Below, one piece after another: positions 30,746 to 40,600 of a stretch of DNA of 64,000 nucleotides (positions are counted from its first letter, which is position 1; every line of letters starts with the position of its first letter). Both the position numbers and the translations under genes were made by a program. This stretch comes from Apostichopus japonicus (taxonomy: Eukaryota; Echinodermata; Holothuroidea; Aspidochirotida; Stichopodidae), in assembly GCF_037975245.1 (NCBI RefSeq), contig NC_092570.1, forward strand, positions 7,173,001 through 7,237,000, read 5' to 3'. The notes beneath the pieces are model-generated. The model was not told where the DNA came from. It was given only the letters and a program-made list of their open reading frames with translations, and ran no database searches.

Positions 30746-31556
30746 AAGAGTCATTCTTCTGTCAAGTAATCCACAAAAAACTACTCTGAAGACCAGATCG
30801 GGGAACAGGAAACCTCCAATGGGGCAAGTGGCGATCCTTAGGAGGTAGCGCGCCGAGCACTAGTAGTACTATAGTATTAGCGTTACTACACTGAAGTCGC
30901 AATAGACGAAGAGATTTTACTGTATCATCTAAATTAACACCCCCTTCATTGCTCTATTGTATACTAATAAGCTATGAGGTTAGCTTCAGAAGCGGTGGGT
31001 TACATCTTCTTGTGAACAAATCTCAGTGCCCCAATTTATTTCTGGAATATGCTGGATCAGTTAGTTATAGCAATAATTTCTTATTCCTATTCCAGGAAAA
31101 CCATTTTTTATGTTGTGGAGCCTGGAGTGGGGGTAATGGGGATGGGTCAAAATAGGTAGGTAAAAAGATTTTATTCCAAAGGGTGTTTAATTAAATCTCA
31201 AAGCGATTTATTTTAAAGTCACAGAGCCAAAATTTCACACCACATAGTTCAAGTGTTAAATCATTGAACAAAATTTATTCAATATCAGTTCTAGACAGTC
31301 ATTCTGGACAATCTGAACTAACATTAACAACAATCATTGTATTATATGACATAAAAGTAAAACTGTACTTTCCATAAACATTATCATTCTTAAATTACAC
31401 TAATGTAATTTGTGACATCAAAGGAGATTAAAAGAAAACAACTTACATGAATTTTTTGGCTTTAAGCCTACAAAGCAGTTGCATGTCCATCGCTATCAAT
31501 CGTTGTTATGACAAATTAATTAGAATAATCCAGAAGCAAATACAATAAAGGGTTAT

Positions 31557-31862
31557 TTAAACCAAGAAACACTGCACGAAGTAACTCACATGCAAAAATG
31601 TTACACAAGCACGACGACACGTACAACACTGATGGGCAATATGAAACACAGCATCACACGCATTAAAACAATCGAAGACCATTAACAGGGTGTACAGCTG
31701 AGTTTTTGAAGAAAGACTACAAAACAAACCAACTGCTGCTGAAGAAACAAAGTCTAAACATTCAAGAGTTCTGCTGCCTCCATTGGTCTTTATTATGACT
31801 TTTCTGTCAAATATCATTGGTGATATGGATATTTTGGCTTCCAGATTAAAGGTACGAATCAA
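31557..31862 (-). other. Unassigned minus-strand frame inside the TTAA element
   Basis: A 101-codon frame (CCTCRRAC, HIAHQCC segments) with a valine/cysteine-rich end. It lies downstream of the ballast relic on the same strand. It could be 3'UTR or a decayed transposase fragment; I recognise no domain. Confidence 0.2.
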
Positions 31863-32048
31863 ACGTCTGGGAGGTAAATGCCCCTAAAAAGGTCAATGCC
31901 TGTTCCCTTATGCACATATTATATGACATCACGGTCACGCCAATACTTGTGTCCAAATGCTTCAAAACATGCCTTTTCTTTCATTGTTGATGTTGGGTCT
32001 GGAAAATAACCTTTTCATCCTGAATTAAAAGTCTTGAATTTCAATATA

Positions 32049-32267
32049 TCAACACTGAGGGAACCCTGACGGATTGGTAATCCAACACAATCGTAGTTTA
32101 GAAAAGGTGTTTCTGGAGGAATTTCTCAACCAAGGCTTCCTATACAATGAGTTTTCTCCTGGCAACTTGAATCCAGTGTAATGACCATTGGCTGGAAAAT
32201 CACTTCTGATCCTTTGGACTGCACATGATGGTAGCACAACCCTGACGTGTCTTGCTAGGAACCCCAA
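32049..32267 (-). pseudogene. 3' part of P2X7 C-terminal (ballast)-type domain relic
   Basis: The minus-strand frame contains RVVLPSCAVQRIRSDFP followed by NGHYTGF, which matches the C-terminal end of the P2X7 intracellular 'ballast' domain (R-V-V-x-P-S-C-x-V-x-x-I-R, then Y-x-G-F/Y). The cysteine-rich central part expected upstream was not found between 32268 and 32736, so the domain is partly eroded or split by unseen introns. It sits on the same strand and in the right order relative to the 5' exon at 33011-32737. Confidence 0.6.
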
Positions 32268-32736
32268 GTATCATTGAACCTGTTGACCGTAGGCTATGTA
32301 TCTGTACTGCCTGGGAAAAAATTTATGAAAGTTCAAAATGTATTAATGTTGGCCATGATGTCCACAATATCAAGCAGGCATACAATGTACAGTTATGGTT
32401 ACATTTGTTGTGATTTTACACCTTCCATGTATCATGAAACATTCTTTTGTTTCAGAAAATTGATTTGCAAAACTCTAGGCCAAAGTACTAGCCAAGTAAT
32501 AATGAGTATGAAATAACACATATGCCTACCTAGCATGGCTGCATAATGCAACTTACATCCCCTAGCCAAACTTTCAGTATGCAACCAACCCTACTAGTAC
32601 TACACACTCTACATATGGGTTGTAAGTTACCGTAACACAACGCACAATACGGTTTAGGGTGTTCCGCGAATTCCAACAACACATGCACAAAATGGACTGG
32701 ATTTTGTTTTTAAATGCTTCGTTAATAAATTCTTAC

Positions 32737-33011
32737 CACGTTGTATGTTCCTTGCAATGGTTTCGAACGGATTTCTTCTTCGATATGTTGTGGAGCTTCA
32801 ATTTCGGCTCGTTTAACAGGCTCGAACTGATACGGTTCTAACACCTCCGCTCCACCCTCAACGTTCGGTTCAATATTGGAATGATCATCGCCTTCACTCT
32901 CTGCTTCGAATATGAGAAAGGGCACTCTAATTATAGCCCAATTTCACTGCCTAGTGAAGAACCATTATCACTTTGAACTTCGGTTGCCGCAATTGGTTCT
33001 GGATCCGCCAT
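32737..33011 (-). pseudogene. 5' exon of a minus-strand P2X7-ballast-family gene, frameshifted
   Basis: On the minus strand ATGGCGGAT at 33011 opens a 26-codon acidic frame that stops at TAA; one frame over it continues as EAESEGDDHSNIEP and EVLEPYQFEP, ending at a donor-like GTAAG at 32736. The E/D-rich leader plus P-Y-Q-F-E-P is typical of invertebrate proteins annotated as 'P2X purinoceptor 7-like' (family knowledge). The frame break between the two halves marks a one-step frameshift unless hidden splicing repairs it. Confidence 0.55.
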
Positions 33012-33347
33012 TTCACAGGAAATTTTGATTTGATATCGCACTTGTGATCGGTGTTTTGTTTAGTAACCACTAGTGGTATGTGTACTTGTCTACTGTGTAC
33101 GTGAACGGTATTGTAAGCAGCGACAACAAATGTGTTCAAAACGTGACGTCACATGACGTCATGCGAATCGGAAAATTTTCGAGTAAACAAAGTTTCAAAC
33201 GCCGAAAAGGGTAAATTCATTCTCAATTTTCGACTTGAAAAATCAAGTTTTAAACTGGCAGATTGGTTGATACATGTTCTAGAGAACATTCTTTGATGGA
33301 TCCCAAAAATATAGGACTTTGAAATTTTCGTGTCATGGCCACTTTAA

Positions 33348-34339
33348 TGTAGGGGCGAACTGGAATGATAAACGTGCTACTGGAGTAGTGATGCAGCCGA
33401 CCGGGCAGGAGTGGCGTATTTGGCGCCTCGGACGAAATCAGTCTTTCGCGACCACTGGGAAATCGCCGCATTTGGTAGTTAAAATTGGCGGCGCCTTCGA
33501 CGCCTCGGATACAGATGCGCACGTACGCGGCTTCCAAGCCGGTAAACCGTTAGGCCCTTATCTTGAAAAGTCGATGAAAATGTTGTTTTCATTGCTGACT
33601 TTTTTTTTGAGCTTGGAAAAGTTGAAGAGGTACAAGCGTGTGAGTGGGAATAGGGAGAGGCAGTGGCGGGAGCGGGCTGGGCAGATGGTCACTTTTTCTT
33701 GCGTTATGCACAATACCTGTAATGCGTCAACAGATCATAAATATTATATACATATCTTGTTAAGGGTAATACTTATTTCCGTCCTACCCTTGACCTAAAT
33801 TTGATTTGTTTATGGTTTATGTCTTTATTAATTTAGTAAAGTTGATCAGTGGTAAGTCTGCGGTGTTAAGTGGGGTATATTCTTGTCTCAAAACTTCCTC
33901 TCCAGTACCGGATTCTAAACCACAATACAAACCCAATGCGTAACATTATACTTAGTAATCGGTAAACTAAATAGTTACCATTAACTTGTTTTCCCATCAT
34001 TCTTTCTCATTTCACAAGAAACTATTCTCAAAGCATAGTGGATACTGGGGTCACGTGACCTTCTAGGTCAACAGACCACATTGTTATAACAATTCTCCCC
34101 AACCCATCGATCAATGACATTAAGCCGTCACACATGGTCTAAGCAGGAACCTTTCCCTGGCTTGTTCATGTTACTTTATGGTGATTCCGTTTCCTTTCCT
34201 CTCCTTGTCTTAGCTATTTCATCATAAACCTCTTTTCATATTTGGTATGTGTACGGAAGATTTGGGGCATCGTTTGGCATACATTTTAGGCGGTGACCAC
34301 AATCTCACTTCAGCTTTGCTACACAGGGCACATTTCGTT

Positions 34340-34340
<1 letters not shown>
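33348..34340. other. GC-rich block then AT-rich spacer
   Basis: 33350-33560 is clearly richer in G+C and CpG than its surroundings (GGCGCCTCGGACG, CGGCGCCTTCGACGCCTCGG). Frames are open on both strands, but I recognise nothing. The rest up to the TA array is plain. Confidence 0.35.
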
Positions 34341-34410
<70 letters not shown>

Positions 34411-34526
34411 AAATCGTAATGAATTGGAAAATCCAGAACAGTGAAAAAATTTCCAGCCTCCACCGGGATTCGAACCCGAGCCTCCCGCTTTATATGCGGA
34501 AACCCTAATCACTAGGCTATGGACGC
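34341..34526 (-). mobile_element. tRNA-derived SINE, family 3, tRNA-Tyr-like head and (TA)n tail
   Basis: On the minus strand 34526-34456 folds as a tRNA: acceptor arms GCGTCCA/TGGAGGC (one mismatch), anticodon arm TCCGC-ATATAAA-GCGGG, T arm CGGGTTCGAATCCCG. The anticodon would be AUA, unusual for a working tRNA. The head runs on into CTGTTCTGGATTTTCC and a 68-base (TA)n tract, so I read it as a SINE rather than a tRNA gene. Confidence 0.6.
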
Positions 34527-34756
34527 TGATTGTATGTCCAGAGGTTCGAAACCGGTAAGGAAGGTCGTAATTCTACTGTAGGCGTTTGTCACCTGTATCG
34601 AACAATACTAGTTCTGTTTTTGGTGACATATTTGCCTTACTCTAGAGATCAAACATGATGCTAACTTACTCGAAATCATTTGTATTTCCTAAAGCCGGAT
34701 CTCGAAAGAGATGTACTTTGAACATATATACTTTGTTAATGAAATGGAGGTAAACA

Positions 34757-34763
34757 ATATATC

Positions 34764-34808
<45 letters not shown>

Positions 34809-34816
34809 CTATATAT
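34757..34816. repeat. (TA)n microsatellite with CTATA and GTATA interruptions
   Basis: TA tract broken by single C/G substitutions at both ends and the middle. Confidence 0.95.
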
Positions 34817-36099
34817 TATATTTATTTTTTGACATTTCATTCGAAATTTATTCTTAGTTTGGTTTGCCTTTTGATTCGCTTCGTTTTTCTTTACTTCCAT
34901 GTTTTTACATGTGGTAATGGACTGAGAGAAATTATCTCCATAGAGCATACCACCTGACAAACCTCATCACTCATACATTGAGATTGTATAACCGTGGTGC
35001 AATGACGGAGGTATACGTCTATGGCAAGCCATATGGGACAAACACCGCATATACGTCACGGGAATTATCACGAGTCCCTTCCGTACTGAAACGGAATACA
35101 TATATAATCTCACGGCTCGACGTCAATGAGCGTTAAACTTTGTTTTCTTTAAAGAACAGGTATATGCTACTAAACATACAGGCAGAACCTTAGCCAAAAT
35201 GCCGAGAAATGAAGATACTTGCTCGATTAAGAGAATGTAGAACAAACCTTGAACAAACATTTCTGCATATAACACGCTATTTATACTCCTATTAAATACC
35301 ATTTCTCCTTACTAAAAATCTACTCATAATTAATGGTGAGCTGTGATTACAATTGTTCATAATTCATTTATTCACCAAAAAAATCGTTCATTTGGTCATG
35401 TACATGGTTTTAAACAATTCTCTGTCTTGGTCACGAGCTATGGACATATCCTTTTTAAGTTGTTTCTCGGAGAATGTGACAATTTTGCGTGCGCTTTAAT
35501 TACAGAACACGGCCTTCTGATCAAGCTGCATGGTAGCTGGTTTTGCATAGATTATTTTATTAAGGCGAGACAGTGCATCCGGAACGAGGTTAGCTGTGTT
35601 AATACTGGTATTATGACATCATATCATATATATCTTTTAAAAGAAAGCTGTTCGACTATTACCTCAGAAACCATTTCTCACACAAAACATATATCAAATA
35701 TTTATGTTTATGTATGATTAGTATAAATATTTCCATAGAATCTTACCACACAACTTCGAAACTTTAAACGAAACGCAACCTATATCTCATTTACTCCTAA
35801 CGATTATTATCACTAGCTTTCATAGATGGTTTTACCATTTCTCTGTATTTTTCTTCCTTTTTTTTCAAATTTCTTTCTTTTGCAAGGGGGAATACTCGTA
35901 AATAACTTACTTCTTCAGTCCTCCTTCACCTCTCCGTTGTTTAGATATTGAAGGCACCCAAGAAAGAGCTTGGGCTCGAAAACGAAACTTGTTCCACCCT
36001 CAGCCCCTGCAGTTCTCTAAAATCGAAACTATACAACTGTGTGATCATGACGATGTGACGTCAAAGGTGCATCACGAATCTATGGCAAGCCACATGCGC
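34817..36099. other. Intergenic, one hairpin with CGAAAC tail
   Basis: No gene supported; the 124-codon frame at 35343 lacks features. CCCAAG-AAAGAG-CTTGGG followed by CTCGAAAACGAAAC at 35959-35990 is a structured word discussed under findings. Confidence 0.35.
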
Positions 36100-36466
36100 A
36101 ATAATTAGATAATAGGAAAATATATATTAGATATTAGACCGAAAAACCTGGATAATCGCTCGAAAAACCTATATAAACTTGGATCAACGGTGAAAAACTT
36201 GGATTATCGCCGGTAAATTCAGGTTTATCTGTCGAGGATCCAGGTTAATCATAGATAAAAGTTGGATTACCACTAGATAAACCTGGATTATAGGTTCAAA
36301 CCGTGGATTATCGTTTGATAAACCTGGATTTATTTATCGAAAATTCCGGATTTTTGACTGGTAGACATGGATTTTTCAAATTTATCAAACGATATTGTAG
36401 GTTTTTGAGTCGAATATCCAGGGTTTTTTGACCGATAATCCAGGATTATCTACCGATTATCTACCG
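36100..36466 (+). repeat. Degenerate repeat of GATAAACCTGGATTATCG words
   Basis: About a dozen imperfect units of roughly 25-35 bases (AAACCTGGATTATCG, AACTTGGATTATCGC, AATCCAGGATTATC) in both orientations lead straight into the (ATC)n microsatellite. Confidence 0.65.
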
Positions 36467-36630
<164 letters not shown>

Positions 36631-37237
36631 CATCATTTATTATGTTGGAGTATATAGGATTATTGATAATAATGTTGATGTACGTATCGTAAGAGTCAAT
36701 CACAAGTATTTACCTATCGTTTGAAACTCAGAACCACAAGGCTACCGTACTATTCGCCAGGATGTTCGACCACATGGAACAAGGGTATATAAGTTTCTTT
36801 TAAGACAATACGAAAATAATTTTCGGCCACACCAGAAAGGTGTAAATGTCTTCTAAATCATCAATCACGGTAGTTTGAGCGGTTTCGCGACGAATTTATT
36901 CACCGCCCACCGACGTTTAATGTTATTGATAATAATATCATTTTTATCGCGTGATCCAGACACATTTTATAATCTTCTTTATTCCGCCTCAGGCGTCATC
37001 GTAGTTCACATTACCGCATTGTTGTTTTTACTATCTCAGACAAAAGGTTTCTTTTTAATTGGCTGACTTGTTTTTTTTTCTTTCTTAAAGCCTCAAGCGA
37101 ACAACTTGATTTTCATGCCCATTTGGTTCAGACTATATACAAACTGTTTTTGAAACATTCGCTCGTCTTAAGTTCAGTTTATTCGAGACATGATTTTTTC
37201 TTCTTCTTCAAATCAGTAACTTATTTTAAACTTCTAC

Positions 37238-37464
37238 GTTGACGTCGAAGAAATATTATTTTACGCCCATGGGCATATTATATAAGAAAAGTACAGCGGC
37301 GTCTCAATTCAATCTTAGTCGAACTTTTGCCACTTTTGGGGTGATTTTTCTAGAGAAATTTCTCTGAACTTTAACAAACTGTAGTTCGTTCAGTCAGCTC
37401 GTTCATAAGCTTTACCAAAAAAAGAAAAACGAATAGAAAAAGTGCAGAATTTACAACGGCCACC
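37238..37464 (+). promoter_or_regulatory. Core promoter and 5'UTR of the secreted-protein gene
   Basis: TATATAAG at 37279-37286 is followed about 30 bases later by an initiator-like TCAATTC/TCAATCTTAG segment, predicting a start near 37310 and a 5'UTR of about 150 bases. A CRE-like TGACGTCG lies near 37240, about 40 bases upstream of the TATA box. A TATA box with a CRE-like site suggests inducible or tissue-restricted expression (inference). Confidence 0.55.
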
Positions 37465-37647
37465 ATGAAGATGCATACATCGTTATTGCTCAGTATTTCT
37501 GTTCTGGTTGCATTGTCTGTGTCTGCCCCAGTCATCGAACATAGAATTATAAAGCTACAGCCCGTCCCAAGAAACTTCTTGGATTGGCCAGCCTTTGCTC
37601 GGAGGCAAGTTTTGACATCGATGGACCACCAAGTTGTATTTCCCGCT
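37465..37647 (+). CDS. Secreted-protein gene, coding exon 1 (signal peptide and putative mature N-terminus)
   Basis: Start chosen at the first ATG (37465) because of its Kozak match; the next Met is two codons later. The exon encodes the signal peptide plus a 40-residue stretch with WPAFARR-Q, and ends at a strong GTAAGT donor. Confidence 0.75.
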
Positions 37648-40600
37648 GTAAGTATACCAGACTAACTTTTCAGAACATTTTTATTTCTTATAAACTTTAA
37701 GTCATCAGTATAATGCAGACACCGATTGGGTTTGAAAAAGGGGAAGCCAAGGGGGGGGGGGGAGGGAGGAGTGCCTTGCTCCCATATTTTGGGCATGGGA
37801 GAGTAATCTGTATACTTCATATAGATCATATAGTCAAACAGTATTGTACGATATCCGTTCTTGATTAATAATTTTATGAACCTTTAGTAGCAAGAATAGA
37901 CTAATCTGGGTAGATATAGTTGTGATTATGAAACGCACTGTGGAGCTGGGCTGAAATTGTTTATGTCTATATTTGTCACGCTCTCTTACAAATGAATTTC
38001 TGGTGACAAACAATTTGAAACTTACAGTAAAGAGAAAGATAAGCTACACTGCTAGTTGAAACCCCCATCTCAATATCTTGCCCCTAACTCGAGATATGGT
38101 TGGTTGAATATAACCTAATTTTTTGACTGGCTAAACTTTCAACTACTCCAGGAAGTTGGATCACAGTAGGGGGTCTGTGACGTCATCTGGGCAGCTGTGT
38201 TTCAAACACTTTATACTTAGGCTACTATAATCTTCATATGTTTTTTTTTATCCTTGAAACCTGATACATCTGGAACGTTTGCTCAGCGGTCAAAGGTCTT
38301 TGTACTTCGAATTTCATCAAAATGTACCTTTTTTTTATAGAAATATACTTTTCCTCTGTAGATAAATCATTGACAAAATTATATAGAAAAACAAAGACAT
38401 TTTTGTTTTGCTTAAATGCCCTGATGACATCATCCATACTGTCGTTGCCCGCAGATGTATTTACAAATATCCCAACATTGTGACAAATTCATTTCTTTGC
38501 GATTCAAAATGCCATATGAAGATCTGATATTCGTCTATTGACTCAGAAAATGTTCAGCAGTTTTAAGCAAGCAATCAACTTCAGCGACTGGATGATCATT
38601 TTAAGGGGATGACATCAGTTAATATTTTCAATTAGCCTAATAAGTCTAAGTGAACGGAATTTAATTCGATTATTTTAACCTTTAATAGTAATTTTTATTC
38701 CTTCAGCAAATGTCGGAGTGGTCCTTTTTCATCATTAGTGTATAGGTAAAATCGAAATCTTTATAAAAAAAATAAACACCGTGTTATCACAGGAAAATGA
38801 CTTTTTATAAATTTTATTTTTTCCATTTTATGAATGTACATCTGGAAACAGTAGAGCTACACATCATTATGAGTTGAAAATATCATAAATGATCGTTACA
38901 ATGTACCCACTAATTGACTCGAATAATAATAATAATAATAAAAAACAAAAGTAATATTGTAACCACCACCACCACAACACTAGCCCAGTGGTTAACGCCG
39001 GTGCCTTTCAATCATAAGGTCCCGAGTTCGAGTCACTCCAAGATTAATGTGTGTCGTCCAGTTGCAGAGTTGTTGACAATTGACAACTCATAATCATGGA
39101 CGTTAAATATGAATCTAAGAGACTGACTCCGGTCAGCTTGTGGCTTTGATAAGCCAATGATGGCTTCTTCGCGAGTTCCTGCTTGTAGGAGGATCTAAAA
39201 TACATACAACAATAACAACAAAAACACCAAGTTTAATTCAGCTTTAAACTCCGAACGAAAATTCTGAGTGTGTTGTCACATTTCAATGAGAAATTATCTT
39301 CAACATTTTAACAGAAAAGAATTGTTTTTCGAAGATTAGATATCGGGTGATTAACATAATAGAGGACTGAGGCATAGGGACGGAAGCCCGTCCCGAATAC
39401 TCATTACACTTAATTAACGAAGGGATTTGTCTAATGAGATTAATAAATTAATATCAAACGACCACATAGAGCTTAGAAGAAAAAAATGTTACCAGTTCAC
39501 CAGTATTGCTCCTAGAATTAAATATGCTAGAAAGTCTAAAAATGGTCACTCGAACATACATATAATAGTGCCACACTTAAAAACATCAATGCATGAGGAA
39601 TCTCTTTATTCTTATTCAACACTCTTTCATGTCTGGGAGTAGTAAGGATGAGAGGCTGTACAAAAAGTAGTAATAATTTTAAACAAAACTGAGAACAATT
39701 TCAAATTGGGGGTAATGTACAGAACACCTATCTGTGCTATCAGTATGATATGTTTACCCCCCCCCACCCACCTCGCAGCCCCCACCCACCTCCCAATCCA
39801 GCCCACCCCCATTTTTTCCACCTGGGCTCAATCTATACCTGAATATGGAGTATGATTGTGAAATCAATATTTTTGGCCTTTTTTCTGTGATTGTTATGAC
39901 ATTTTCTTTATTTTTTAATTATTCGACAATTATGTACTTTGGTACCGATGGCAACTGGTGCATTAAGTTGGATATTCGAACTTCTTAAAGTCTAAATGTC
40001 TCTTGAAAATGTCCCAACGGACGGATTTTGTTTCTGAAAAACTAGGTCAAATCTAAGGAAATGTCAACATATTTTGATGAACCGGTTCTAGATACGGTTT
40101 TGTTTTTACAATCTTTTTTGGTTATATTTTTTTGTTTTTGGTCTTTGATTATAGGGAAACTTTGATTATAGCCGGATAGAGAGATTTGTACTTTTAGGTC
40201 ATTTTTTTAAAAGTTAATTATGTACTTTGAGTAATATTTCAAAAGGGGTTTACCGATCCAGTGAAGATCAAAGGACATAAACAAATTTCCGATTGGACAG
40301 AAACTTGAAAGTTGATAGCTCCATGGAAAGACAAGGTCAAAATGTCACAAATCCTGGTTCTTGTTTGTTTAGTCATTTACTGGAAAAATGTTATCAACAG
40401 AGAACAATTGATTATTAAGAAGAAATACGTTTAGTTTTGTTAGTTTTGTAGCCATCCAGTTGTTCCTATTCAAGTTAGAAAGGTTAAAGAGGTCATGACC
40501 ACATTGCTACAGGAAATTCGAATTAAGGAAATTAAGCATTCAAGGCTATATAAGTATATATAAAGATCATTCGGAGGACTTCTTTCGACATGTGATCTTT

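Larger units (their letters stand above)
30139..33347. mobile_element. TTAA-flanked DNA transposon (Kolobok-like) with THAP and P2X7-ballast-type ORFs
   Basis: The ends are inverted repeats: after a flanking TTAA the left end reads AGAGGCCATGACACGAAAA and the reverse complement of the right end reads AGTGGCCATGACACGAAAA (18 of 19 match), followed by TTAA again. A TTAA target duplication is used by piggyBac and Kolobok superfamilies. A THAP zinc-finger relic inside (30500 onward) favours Kolobok, whose transposases commonly carry THAP domains. Subterminal GATGACGTCATG-type palindromes occur near both ends. The interior also holds a minus-strand gene relic with the ballast domain (33011-32150). 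Both ORFs are broken, so the copy is dead; superfamily assignment is inference. Confidence 0.75.

Noticed and set aside
30139-33347. piggyBac assignment for the TTAA element
   Set aside because: TTAA fits, but the ends lack the usual CCY start of piggyBac and a THAP relic is present, which favours Kolobok.
33319-33798. 159-codon plus-strand frame overlapping the right end of the TTAA element
   Set aside because: It begins inside the inverted repeat and shows no domain; kept only as a CpG-rich block.
34456-34526. Functional tRNA-Tyr gene (minus strand)
   Set aside because: Acceptor mismatch, AUA anticodon and continuation into a repeat body with a TA tail point to a SINE head.
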